From NCBI GenBank assembly GCA_963924555.1, contig OZ004584.1, positions 7,067,001 to 7,131,000 on the forward strand: 64,000 nucleotides of DNA, given 5' to 3'. The notes under the pieces were generated by a model that was not told the origin of the DNA, searched no databases, and saw only the letters and a program-made list of their open reading frames with translations. How positions within the stretch are numbered: the first letter of the stretch is position 1; every line of letters begins with the position of its first letter. Origin of the DNA: Crambe crambe. Lineage: Eukaryota; Porifera; Demospongiae; Poecilosclerida; Crambeidae. Made by a program: the position numbers and the translations under genes. Of this stretch, positions 24,531-36,368 are shown piece after piece.

Positions 24531-24860
24531 AATAAGACCAGTAATTTTAGCTACATAGTAGCTAATTTCAATAGGTAGCTACTTGAACTATAGCATACCC
24601 TTAAAATGATTGCCAATATGGTGCCAGTGCAGTCATCCATTGATAATATTATCAGTAGCTAATGTATATACATCATGAAACTGTTTATACAGGTATATCA
24701 TAGCTAGTTATGTATCATGGTGAACTATAGTGTGCTATATTTGGAGTTGCCACAACTGTTTGTATAAATACACAACTTGTCATCAAAACAAAATTTATTT
24801 TTATGCTAAACTATTAATAATGTTCTAATAATTGACACAACTGATAAGTGTCTTGGCTAG

Positions 24861-27800
24861 CTACACCGATTCTGATACTTGGGAATATTTTTTTGATAAA
24901 GTGCATGCCAACTCATGCTCCTTTATATGACATAAAGCAGCAGTGATTTCTTTGAAGGGAGCTCTTCTCTTGAAGAAGTACTCCAAGGTCTCCTGCAAAC
25001 ATGCCTCATTGCTTTCATTGTTAGTGTAAATCTCATCCTCAAGATCCTCATCAATTCCTATCTTCAGTGCGAATTCACTCCACTTTCCAGCAATGGAATA
25101 TAGATCATGAAACAAATCTTCTGCAGTCATGGGTGGCTTTACTAAAGGTGTGAAGAAAGTCAACAGATATAATTTTCAGCCACTCCATACTGAATCCAGT
25201 AACCTCGTAGCTAAATTTGGGTGCTAAGACAGTTAAATCATTGAACATGTGACTGATATTCTTTGTTGTTCACTGTAATGAAAACATGGGATTCTACTGC
25301 TTTGCAATCTTGGTAGCTATATATAAGGAGTGCTTGGGAAAAGGTACGTACAAGTTGTAAAAATCCTGCTAAAGTTTATAAATAGCTAGCTACTTAATAA
25401 TCATGAAACCTAAAACTTTGAAACTGAAATTATTGATTTTAGTTCCATTTGAAGCAAAAATAATAGCTAATTGGATACCAATTACATCTCTAAAACTTGT
25501 TTTTGCTCCCAATTGTATACAGTAGCTAAGGTCCTATAACACACCTGCTGGTTTTGGTTGTGCTTTCATCTCCTCTTTTTCCTTTGGTATTGATATTCCT
25601 GTGAATGGGACTATGTCTGAGTAAATGACGTCGTTCACTATTATGACACCAGCACTTGAATTAGGATCACTGGTATCTAACTGAGCATACTTGACCTGCA
25701 AAATTTAAAAGGATAGAGAGGTAGCTGATTTCAGATTGTGGGTACTAAATTTAATTATCTATTGAATTTAATTATTTATTAACTAAATAATTGTATGGCT
25801 AGCTATATCCAGTTTATTATTGTCGTTTTTGTTGTTGTTGTTATTGTTTGTAAATTTTATTATTATTGTGAAATTTTTGACTTGCAGGTACTAAAGTTGA
25901 TGCCTCTCAAAATTCCGTACCTCTCTTTCATCTGGCATTGGTTTCTTATTTGGTAATGGTGCACTAGAAAATCTGATGTTCGCTACTTCATTATCAGCAG
26001 TTGAAGTAGATTCAGGATCATCAACTGGAGTGGATAAATCCTGCTAAAAAGATAATTATGTAATAGCTACTCCCATAATTTTTATGATTATTACATGTAT
26101 CATACCTCATTACTGTGGACTTTGATGATCTGTTCTTCAACAGAAGAATCAGGACTACAATATGTAGAATTTCTTTTCAAAGTGAGCATTGACTCTTCTA
26201 GAGGCTGGTAATGTGAAAATTATGTGCAATCAAAAATTGAAGAAGTAGGGCTGCATACATGTGCGTATAAGATAAATCTTGTACCTTTCCATCGCTATCC
26301 AGTGGAGGGTGCACTGGTTTTAGCAATGAATATGTAGCATCAATTCCTGTTGGAAAATCTTGTGAGTGGTGCTGAATTTAGATCGATGAATTGAGTATGA
26401 TGATATTAAGATAATTATTATCAAAATACTTAGTTACTTCGATGGTTGAATATGCTATGTCTGGGGAAGAAGTAGGTCCCACTAGAGAGTAATATGTTGG
26501 CTCACTCAGTGTAGGATTACTGCACAAATTCTACAAAAGGAATAAAAAATCAATCATCAAACAAAAAATAACTTTGTAAATACCGCTTTTTTCATTTCTT
26601 TCCTGTGATGTGAGTAGTAGTAAAGTATGAATGCCAACATCACTATCACAATGTTCATCACAACAGCTATAAAAATGTGGAAAAATAACATCTATGCTAG
26701 TTAGCTAATAGCTGTAAATCATACCTATTCCAACAGGTACTGCAATTGCTACCACACCAAGAGAGTTGGTATACTCAGTACTGCTTGTTCCTACCACTAA
26801 AAGTAAAAAGAATGTGTCATTAATATCATTATTATTACCTGCAGGAATAAACCTGCATGAAGTTAACATGTAAAAAATACAGCGCAGTAATATTTATGTT
26901 CAGTTAACTCAATGCTGTGCTACTGGCTAATTGCCCAGATAAGTTTTTGACTTCGAGAAGTTGATAAGATCAATTTTCAGTGTGAAACGTACATAATGGG
27001 ATCACATGATCATAACATCTGACAGCTTGGTATAACAGTCTGATGTGTATAGCAAACTAGACATCATGCAGCCATTGCAATGCAAATTGTTTATTATCAC
27101 TATCTAATAGTCTTACACTTTCTCTAAAAGCTCTATAGTTAAGTCCCTACTCACTTTCACTTGTGTATGTGTTCATTGTCATTATAGTTGGGGGTGGGAG
27201 TGTAGTTGGGGGCGGGAATGTAGTTGGGGTTGGGAGATACACCACTGTAAAATTGCTTGAAATGTTTTCGTATTTCGTTTCAACATGAAGAACATAGTTT
27301 ACAAATATGTATGAAATGTTGGGACAATTGCCTGAATCCATGGTAGGATCCTCATCATTGAGAATGAGATATTCAATCCTGTTCAATGCATCAGTGAGAT
27401 GTGCAGGGGAGCTGCAATGTGTGTCATCTTCATACTCTATGTGAACTGTCAGCTCTTTGAAGCAGCTTGTTGATGACTGGATTATCTCAGCTGAAATCTG
27501 TGACAGTCAATGTAGCTAGCTAGAAATCTTAGATTGGCTAGATTTTAGCTCCCCATAAGATGAGTGGTCCAGCCATTAGCTATCACATTTTTAAGGTTAG
27601 CTATCTGAGTTTATTGAAACTCAAATGGTTGTTTTTACACAACACATGATAATTTCAGTTTGTGAATGGTAACCAATTTATACTAGTTACATAACATACA
27701 GCCATCATCACTCCTGAATCAGATAAGTGTACATCTGGATCATAAAGTCCAATGAAATGATCTACATCATTGTGATTACTATGAGATGAGAATTTATTGG

Positions 27801-28526
27801 TTTAATGGTTACAAACTAACCATCATGAAACATTACATCTATAGGATCACTGGGAGCTCCTCGACCAACTACATTCACTGCTGTGATTATGAACTGATAC
27901 TCCAGCACTGATCCAAGGACTGAGTTGGTAGACAATATGTATTGAGGAGCTACGATGGAACATTGACCAAGATGGTGAAGTGGAGTCTTCTCTCCCTCAG
28001 ATACATTGTACACCTCCACACAGAATGTCATGTCTGGGTCAGTGTTAGTGATGTCCAGGGAGAAGGGAGGTTGCCAAGTCAGGGTGATGAAGGAACAGAT
28101 AATGGAAACATTCACTTCTTTCACTTCATCTAGCAGTCCTATAAGTATCAAAAGTTTAATAATGACTAAGTGATGAGATAATAGTTGCTACTTTCCTTGT
28201 ATCTGGACAAAGAACACTTCACCATAGAGTACTGTGGGATCACTAACATTAAAGAGATTATGTCTTTCACATTGGACTACAGAGTTCAAAAATGTTTCAG
28301 TACAGTTCAAATGCAGCATTCGGTGTTCAAATGTAGTGGTGATTTGAGATCGTTCTTTAATAATATTGTTTAATGAGATATTATTGACTGTCCACATGAT
28401 TGAATAATCACCTATAGGTTTAAACTGACAATTGAATTCAGCCACTTGATGTAGGCCACAAATCACTTGTGATGACATGGAACTTTCTGTAGCTAACAAT
28501 AATAATATCACTACCTTTATTATCAT
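24861..28526 (-). CDS. Receptor D: intact Ig-FN3-TM receptor with several ITIM-like motifs and a death domain (675 aa)
   Basis: Twelve exons join into one frame: 28196-28526, 27821-28138, 27700-27761, 27155-27497, 26725-26784, 26584-26666, 26438-26530, 26285-26371, 26106-26204, 25921-26040, 25545-25695 and 24861-25141. Order: signal peptide (MIIKVVILLLLATESS), Ig-like domain, FN3 (LTWQPPFSLD, WPPF-type core), unrecognised module ending in a Pro/Thr-rich stalk (TTFPPPTTLPPPT), transmembrane helix (VVMNIVIVMLAFILYYY) and a long tail. The tail carries IAYSTI, TYSLL, VKYAQL and VIYSDI; three fit the ITIM consensus (I/V/S-x-Y-x-x-I/L/V). The last exon is a death domain (DLFHDLYSIAGKWSEFALKI, then DEDLEDEIYTNNES, CLQETLEYFF, and ITAALCHIKEHELACTL), with the conserved Trp and amphipathic helices of that fold. 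By family logic the tail could recruit SH2 phosphatases or kinases and death-domain adaptors. Intron 1 has the GA donor. Stalk exon acceptors AAG and CAG are tandem and both in frame. Confidence 0.88.
28195..28196 (-). promoter_or_regulatory. Non-canonical GA 5' splice site after Ig exon (representative, gene D)
   Basis: The exon ends ATACAAG and the intron begins GAAAGTAGC, which matches the usual donor GTAAGT except for A at +2. The frame requires this junction: the Ig exon must end in phase 1 to join the phase-1 FN3 exon. The next GT (four bases on) would shift the frame. The same CAAG/GAAAGY is found in A, B, the second C exon, E, F, G, H, I, J and the relic near 40511. Confidence 0.65.
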
Positions 28527-28619
28527 AGTGAATTAGCTACTGTAGGCAACTTGCTTTTATCGAAATTACCATAGCCGCTATCTATGGTTCTTTAGCTATA
28601 GCCCTGTGCGCGCTAATCC

Positions 28620-29340
28620 CCCGGCCCCCGGCGCGGGCGAATTATTTATTTATTTATTTTTTTTTTTTTAGAATAATTATTTTATAGACTCTCCACTGAC
28701 CTTTGAACCAAGTTGTGCGCATGCCCATGGCAATAGTTCGAGTTTGTGAAGCCAGAACCAAGACCCCTGAGCAAATGTATCATAGCAAGAGTGTATGAGA
28801 AATAATAAATAAGGTGCAGGAAAAGAATGAATAAACCTAGAGCAATAAAACTGACAGGAGAGAAACTGAAATTATGTTGGGAGGATCTAGAACTACATGG
28901 CTATTCTCCTTGGTACTCGAGATCACTATTTCATGGAAATCTGTTCCTTCTCAATGTTTGTTAACATTACAGAAATAACTATCCCATATGCAGCACAGTC
29001 CATCAACTCAAATACAAGTAGTTGCTGAGAAGGGTCCCATGAACTTTCTGGCCATGAAAATTGTTCTTGAAGCCAGCTACATCAAGCAGAGGTCTGAACT
29101 TTGCTGAGAAGTGTATGTACTCATCCTCCTTGGTTTCTGTGTAGCTAGAGAACAAACGTAGGGATGCAACTCACACATAACTCAGAGCTAGATTTGCTTA
29201 CCTGAAACTTGGTCTGTACTTTATAGTATGTAGGCTCTAGTGGGTTGGATAATCATTCACAGTAGCTTTTGTTAAGTCTGTAGGTTAAGTCTCATTTCAG
29301 TGTTAAGTTTTGTTAAATCTCCACAGTAGTATAACAGCAG
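28620..29340. other. Spacer between receptor D and a J-type relic
   Basis: A GC-rich patch and T-run (28618-28672) lie upstream of gene D. About 28925-29130 has an exon-like minus-strand frame (SWPESSWDPSQQLLVFELMD, then CAAYGIVISVMLTNIEKEQI) that I do not recognise and cannot connect to splice sites with confidence. Nothing else is visible. Confidence 0.35.
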
Positions 29341-29343
29341 CAT

Positions 29344-29376
29344 GCAGCAGCAACAACAACAACAGCAGCAGCAGCG

Positions 29377-29409
<33 letters not shown>

Positions 29410-29440
29410 ACAACAATGACAACAATGACAACAACAAAAT
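29344..29440. repeat. CAA/CAG trinucleotide repeat
   Basis: A run of CAA, CAG and related triplets (CAACAACAACAACAACAA) about 90 bp long. On the minus strand it reads as poly-Leu or poly-Cys, which is an artefact of the repeat. Confidence 0.9.
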
Positions 29441-30195
29441 CCTCTTCTTGTAATGGAACCAAAGGAAAAACATAATGATGGACTTGATAGTAGCAGAATA
29501 AGCATTGTGAGGCTCATTAGCTACTGGAATATTATTAATGTATGATTGTAGTACTATCAGTATTGCATCTGAATTAGAAGGAATGATAGTAGAAGAGTCC
29601 AAAACAATCATGTTGTTTGTTTGTTTTTATAGCTAGCTAGTGGCTAACCTGTTTTCTATTGGGAAATATGTCACAATAAGACTATTGGATACAGTTCCAT
29701 CATCAGTTTTCATATAAATAGTGTAATTGTTTACAGATCCATCAAGACATCTGCTACAGTTATAGATACTCTCTCCATTCAAAATGAGAAAATGTTGCTG
29801 ATTCAACTCAGGAGTTACTTGTACTGGGCAGCTGCAGTTTGTGCTATCAGTTAGCTCTTGGAAGCACAGATATCAGCTGCATAATAATTTAAACTAATAG
29901 CATTTAAGTATACAAAGTGGGGTCACTGAAATTAAAGAGATTATGTCTTTCACATTGAACTACTGAGTTCTTAAATGTTCAGATGCAGTATTTGATTTTC
30001 AAGCGTAGTGGTGATTCCAGATTCACCTTTCTTAATGCCTGATGAGACGTTAACTGTCCACGTACGTAATGATATAGCTAATAACCTATAGGTTTAAACT
30101 GACAATTGAATTCAGCCACTTGATGTAGGCCACAAATCACTTGTGATGGCATAGTAACTAATAATAGTAATATCACTATCTTTATCATCATAGTA
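29440..30195 (-). pseudogene. Relic of a J-type receptor: transmembrane, Cys-module and Ig fragments
   Basis: 29440-29520 matches the transmembrane exon of gene J. 29650-29880 matches its Cys-containing module (CSRCLDGS-like, then a short deletion near 29850). 29910-30195 matches the Ig exon of gene D, with deletions and stops. The FN3 exon and tail are missing. The order follows the family on the minus strand, so this is a collapsed gene copy rather than scattered fragments. Confidence 0.7.
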
Positions 30196-30397
30196 AACTA
30201 GCTACTATAAGCAACTTGCTTTTAATGATACTGCAGCAAAGGCGATAAAAATTATAAGCTACTCGCCTATGTCACGTGGCCGCGTGAGAGCGTGGGGGTG
30301 GGGCTGGGCCAGGTACTGTTATATGCATAATAATGGCTAGCTAACTAACACCATACTGACTGTGTCTGGATGCATTATATTATTATTGGTCAGCTTA

Positions 30398-33300
30398 TTA
30401 TATTGAGTACTTTGATTTCAAATTATCAGCCACTTTCATTTCACTGATGTTCTCTAGAGCTTCGATGATACCCTCCAGTTTGTTTCCAGGACGTTCGAAG
30501 TAAAACTCCAATGTGACTTCAAGGCATGTGACATTGCTTTAATTGTTGGTATAAATTTCATCTTCAAGGTCTTCGTCAATTCCAATCTGTTTTGCAAACT
30601 CACTCCATTTGTCAGCAATGGGAACAAGATCTTCGATAACATCTGCAGCAGTTGAAGGCTTTGGTACAGTTTCTGTAATATTAAATATGAATGAGCATAC
30701 ATAGCTAATTTTTCATAAACATCTGCAGAGTATTCACCCCTCTTTGTAGCTCATAAATAAAGAGTACTGTATAGCTATACCATTAATAATCATGCAAGAC
30801 TGCAAAGCTCCTTATCTTCCTTTCTTCATTATGGTAGCAATGTATACTTGGCTAGCTACTAGCCATTACTTTTAGCTTGCTTTGTTGGAATCTGTGGTGG
30901 CACATCAAGTTTCAACTTTGAGGGAACTACATCCGAGTAGACCACTTTTTCTGGTGCTATGATCCCAACAATCGGAGATGAACATGAGAGGTTTAGTTGA
31001 GCATATATTATATTCTATAGTATGAATCATTGAATTATCAATAATCAATAAGTCAATATTGCTATACCTCACTGCTCAAAGACTCATTGGTTGTCTGACA
31101 GACTTTTTCATTGCTAGGTGAAGCGTGTGGTACAGGGTCCTCTTGAGTACTCACACTCTGCAAACAAAAATAAAAAGCATAACTAATAATTCAGTCCCAA
31201 AGAGCTACGAGCTAAATAAAGCCAAATATTATTGATAACCATGATTGTAATAACAACAGTTTCAATGATACATTTGGCTAAAAAGCACTTTGCTTCGATC
31301 TCCAAGTTAGAAACTCTTTTGGTAACATAATCAAGTGGATCAGTGGGTAGCTAAATGGACTATGTTGACTTCTGCAGTCACCAGTACTTTCTGCTTCATG
31401 AACTGGATCGTATGGAATTTGCAGCTGTGGAAGGGTGGGCAATTTGAATTTGCAAGTAGCTAGCTAGTTCATACAAATCAGCTATCATGAGAATTTGATA
31501 GCTGTGCACAGTCAGTAGCTATGTAGCTACGTAGTTTGCATTCATAGTCATAACTTAGCTAGTTAATGTAGGTCAGGCTGGGGGGCGGCATATAAAACTG
31601 TACCAGGTTCAGTTGGTTCAGTTAGCTTCACACTGTAGCTGATAACTGTAGAGCTGTACCTCATTGCCAGTATTTTCATTGAGTACATCTGAGCTTGGAG
31701 TATTGGGTCCTCTTGGTAAGATATCATCATACACTGAACATGAGGTCATACCACTTGATGCCTTCTCTTCAGGTGGATTCTACATAAAAGTATAGTTAAG
31801 TTTATAACTTAGCTAGCTATCATCATCATACCATGAAATCTGAGTATATATTGTCCTGTAATAAGAAAATATTTTCGTGAGTAGCTACATGACTGATGAT
31901 CACTAATACAATGTACCTCATGGTCGTCATGGAATCGTACTTGAAATTCGGCTACAGCATAAAGACTTAAGTGCATAACGATTAGCTAATAGTTGGCTAT
32001 GTAATTTTACCATTATGTTCACTTCGTTTCTTTCTGTAGTAGTGGTAGAAACCACAGCAAGATAGGATTGTGAAGAGCATGCATACTGGTTGGGTGTAGC
32101 TATAATAAAATGAACTAGCTATAGCCATTTTAATTTCTTACCTAAATATACTCCAGCAAATGCTGCAGCAACTGCTGTAATGTTGAGGTTCAGATGTACT
32201 TCATCACGGTCTGTTCACAGACTCAGAATAATGAATGTTCAATTATAGGTGCCATGCATGTAGGTCATTATTATGGGCTGAGACATGACAGAAATTTGGG
32301 GGGACGGAGGCTCATTAATGCTGACAATTAAGAAGTTATATGACACATTGATTTTATCCATGGTCTATACTTTTTGCTAGCTAGCTAACTAAATTTAGAT
32401 CTACGTATAGCACACAATATGAGGACTAGCAGAAAGTGACATGGTTAGAGATTTTTACCTGAAGTTGACGTAATGATTGCAGAGCTAATGCTAGTTGGTT
32501 CAAGTTGAGTCATATTTTCACATTTTACAGTTGGAATAACAAAGAGGTGATTGGACACGAGTCCATAGTCTGTGTATTCAATGTATATGGTATAATTTGT
32601 GGATGGAATAAGACAACCACAGTTGTCACTATGAAACTCAAATTCAGTGACGTTTGTGTTATTCAGTGAGCAGCAGCAATTAGTTTCATTGTGATGTGCT
32701 CTGATATGTACAGTAACTCCTGAAGCCAGTGGGTAAGGAGAGATCTCCTGTGCAAAGAAAGAATAGGGTTAGCTAATAATAGCCATAGCTAGTTCATAAA
32801 GGGATCTTCTGTGCATGCATTAAGAACAATAGCAACTATAGGAGTTGCTGTCAATTAGCTAGGCTATACTTTAAAAATAAAGCAGGAGACATCTCTGATT
32901 TGGAATAACATACCATGCAAAAACCGATTTCAGGTTCCACGGATGTTTGGGTTATTTGTGAGTCGCAGTTTGCGAATAGGATTATGAAATAGTTGTTATT
33001 CTAAATTCTCTTTTATAGGCACAATTATTTATTCCCCAAGGATTCTTTAGCTATAGTTACTGTACTCCATTGTCAATACTTCCAGCTAATGCATGCATGG
33101 TATCAATAATAACCATTAGAACTACTGTAGCTACATTAATTCAGACACATTATTATCATTAATTTTTGTAACTTACTAATGATAGATTTACTTCAATATG
33201 AGAGTTGCAAATCTTGACTGTTGCATTGAGAAGACTTACAAAACCTTGAACATAATTATAATAAGTAAACAAATATGCACCTCTTCATTTAATGAGGGGG

Positions 33301-34236
33301 GGAGGGAGGGAGAAGACAGTGATCGAGGGCAGCGTATAGATGTGCTGTACTGGCTAAGACTGGCATGTGCAATCTGTACGCATGCGCGGTTGATCAATTA
33401 ACCCCGCCCAACCTGGGGGAGCGGCCACACTCCACTTGTTAACTATATTTAAAGATAGCTTTAAAATTAAGTAAACAAATATGCACCTCTTCATTTAATG
33501 AATAACTTACAAGGAAGGAGTGTTGCATTTATGGGCGCACTAGGAGCTCCTAGACCAACTACATTTCTGGCTCTAACAATGAATTGATACTGATTCAGGT
33601 CACTGATATTCATAGTGTACTGATGTGACTCAGTGCAGTGATCAGCAGAGTCCTTGAGTTGAATAGTCCCTCCCTTTCTGACTTCATATACATCCACACA
33701 GAATGTCATGTCTGGGTCAGTGTTGGTGATATCTAGGGAAAAGGGAGGCTGCCAAGTCAGGATGATGGACCAGGCGGTACAGTTGATGGAGACTTCTAAG
33801 TCTTCAACACTCTCTAATAATCCTGTGTGAGATAATCATGTCAACATGATTTACTAGCTAAACTTGTATACTTTCCTTGTATGCGAAGAGTATGCAAATC
33901 ACCAAAAGCAAAGGAGAGAAGACCAACTCTAACACACTGAACTAGTGAGTTATTCAGTGAAGCACTGCAGTATAGAAATAGTAAAGGAGATCTTGATGAT
34001 ATATTTGACCTGGCTCCTTCAACACTGATAGAGGAGACATCGTTGATTCTCCATTCAATGCCATAAAACCCCCAAGGATTCCATGGTGGTGTTGGTGCTA
34101 AGAGACATCTGAATTCAATTGTTTGATTCAAGCCACAGACAACCTCATTACTTGAGAATGAGGTAGTTCGTCCTACGAGCTGAATCACCGCCGTAGCTAA
34201 AATGGTGCTAAACTTCTTGCTACTACTTCTTGACAT
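30398..34236 (-). pseudogene. Receptor E: long-tail receptor with nonsense codon in its death domain
   Basis: Exon 1 (33876-34236) has a signal peptide and an Ig-like domain of the CGLNQTIEFRC subtype. FN3 is at about 33510-33826. The Cys-containing module is at about 33184-33245 and 32460-32755 (CCCSLNN, NCGCLIPSTNYTIYIEY). A stalk and transmembrane exon (about 32018-32094, VCMLFTILSCCGFYHYYRKK) follow. Tail exons include SVYDDI (about 31660-31790) and the pair IIYAQL and VVYSDV (about 30900-31017), the last two with the same 22-residue spacing as in gene D. The death-domain exon (30398-30672) matches gene H closely, but GAA is changed to TAA at 30539-30541 in DEIYTNNES, removing the second half of the fold. 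As it stands the gene encodes an ITIM-bearing receptor with a broken death domain. It uses the GA donor at 33874-33875. Confidence 0.75.
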
Positions 34237-34264
34237 TGTTTAAAAATGAACCATACTGCGCATT

Positions 34265-34311
34265 AGCCTCGTACCCAGGCTCTTATTATGTGGGGGCCTG
34301 GGTACGAGGCT
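34265..34311. mobile_element. 47-bp miniature hairpin of the TAGCCTCG family
   Basis: TAGCCTCGTACCCAGGCTC and its inverse are nearly all that remains. The 8-bp direct repeat CTGCGCAT flanks it, with one extra base on the right. It lies just upstream of the receptor E start codon and has the same ends as the element at 8774-9531. Confidence 0.75.
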
Positions 34312-34620
34312 AACTGCGCATGTGCTAAGAGTAATGATCTTTATACGTACCAGCTGTACCTGTAGCTATGGCCTAGCTAGCTAGAGTCTGAGTTTCTTTG
34401 CCCACAACCTAACTTTTTTGTACTTGTTTTTGAATGATTAAGGTTTTCCAGTAGTTAATGTTATGGATATCATAACTATATTTTAATATTATTATGGCAA
34501 TATGGCAGTATCTATAACTTGACTTACTGTAATTTCCCTTTCAGAACAAATAAACATGTTTATTCTTTGTGATAAAGGTCAAAATTGTCTATGAAAATAA
34601 CTGAGTCAGGATATTGTACA

Positions 34621-35490
34621 CACTGAAATTGAAAGTTTAATGGCAGTAGCTACTTTCTATGTAAATAATTTGCCACCTCAAATTCTTCCATACTTTTCAA
34701 AATGTTGATAATGTCAGCCAAGCTCTGAGAGCGAAGTAATTCAATGGTGACCTTTAGGCATGTTTTATTTTTATTGGTAGGCTCTCCAGTGAATTCAAGG
34801 ACACTCCCCATGTCAATTCCCATTTTTCCAGCAAACTTCCTCCACTTGCAAGCAATAGGGGAAAGATCATGGAATAGATCAGCCACATTAAGAGTTGTAG
34901 CATTTTGAAGACTTCCTGTTGTAAGATTTCCAACAAGTAATGTAATGATTGCGCTAATGAACTATAGCAACTATAGTATGGTTTCCATCGAGTTTAGTGG
35001 TCATACATCCCACCAATGATGGATAGTTGTATATACAGAATGTCGTCTGGGTCAGTGTTAGGGAGGTCCAGGGAGAAGGGAGGTTGCCAAGTCAGGATGA
35101 TGGAGGAACAATTGATGGCTAACTCTCTTGAAGTATCCGGAATAAATCACAATGATCAGATTATAGGTATGCTTTCCTTGTATGTCAAAATTAAAGGGAT
35201 TTCCATATGAACGAGTTGAGTTCGCCAAAAGAAACACACTGAATTGTTTCGTCCAGCACTGCAGTATAGATGAAGAACACTTCTGCAGATCTATTTATCA
35301 CATCTCCATCCACTCCATCTTTAATAGTGGCATTGTTGAGATACCAATCAGTAAATGCTTGAATAGTGGTACATCTGAACTCAGCTGTTTCATTTAAACC
35401 ACATACCACCTCTGAGGTAACTTGCCCTGAGATGAATCCAAACTGCAACAGAGAAATAGAGGCAATGATAACCACTCTACTTCTTGACAT
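34621..35490 (-). pseudogene. Locus F: orphan death-domain exon beside broken Ig/FN3 exons
   Basis: 34650-34930 is an open death-domain exon (DLFHDLSPIACKWRKFAGKM, SLADIINILKSMEEFEVANY, ending HRK and a stop) closest to that of gene I. About 35038 abruptly starts a truncated FN3 exon, followed by an Ig exon (35177-35490) almost identical to that of gene A. The Ig exon has lost one base near 35282, shifting its frame. There is no transmembrane or tail sequence between the FN3 remnant and the death domain, so a breakpoint near 35035 fused two unrelated parts of array units. The Ig exon keeps the GA donor. Confidence 0.75.
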
Positions 35491-36368
35491 AGCTAGCAGC
35501 TAGTATTAATAGCTGCTGCAAATATATTAGCTCTCTAGCTAAGCTATAGTCTAGATAACATTATGTGCATTGTTTACATTGTGAAATGAGCCCACCACAC
35601 TATGAATTATATAACTATGTAATGATAGCTGAGATGATTTTGGGGAAAAAGCTAATTGATAAGCATACACTGATGATGGCTCTGAGTAGCAACTAATTTC
35701 CTGATTTAATAATTATGAGTGTGAGAGTTACGTATTGATATTGAAATTTAATGACTGATTAGAACTTTTAGTGTGATGATTAACTTTATGATACAATGTG
35801 TTATGATGGGAATAAAAAACAAGCAATGATTATAGCGACTACAATGTGTATTGGGCTACAGGAGGTTACGAAGCTGAATTGGGAGTGACCATCAGTGTTC
35901 GTAGGTGCTGTGTGTGTGTGTGTGTTGGGGGGGGGGGGGTGGGAAGGAAGAGAGTATCAATAAAGAAATGTCAATAGCTAAGTCAATAAAGAAACTCTTG
36001 AAATGTAAAAACCATTAGCTATAGCCAAAAAATGGACACACTTGGGGACCCAGCCTTTTGTTGATCCTTGTAGAGAGGTTGTGGTCAGTTCGTACATGTA
36101 TAACAAGATTGTTTTTGTTGAGAGGTATGTCTTTTTTTGGAGGTTCCACTGTTCCCAGGCCTATTTTTTTGTGGGGAACAAGGCATATAATTGGGAGATA
36201 TTATTGTATTCTTGAAAGAGGACACTTCAGGAGATCTCAAACGTATTCCTATACTGGCAGCTATGGTGAGAGGCTCCACTGTAACTTGCCAACAAGGGTC
36301 ATTGTCACACTTCTTGTCTCCTTCTTTTACACCAACCTGTTTTAAAGATTCTCACCATGGTTGAGCCC

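Noticed and set aside
29272..29611. Minus-strand frames rich in Cys or Leu
   Set aside because: They are produced by the CAA/CAG repeat; only the small transmembrane-like piece matches a receptor relic.
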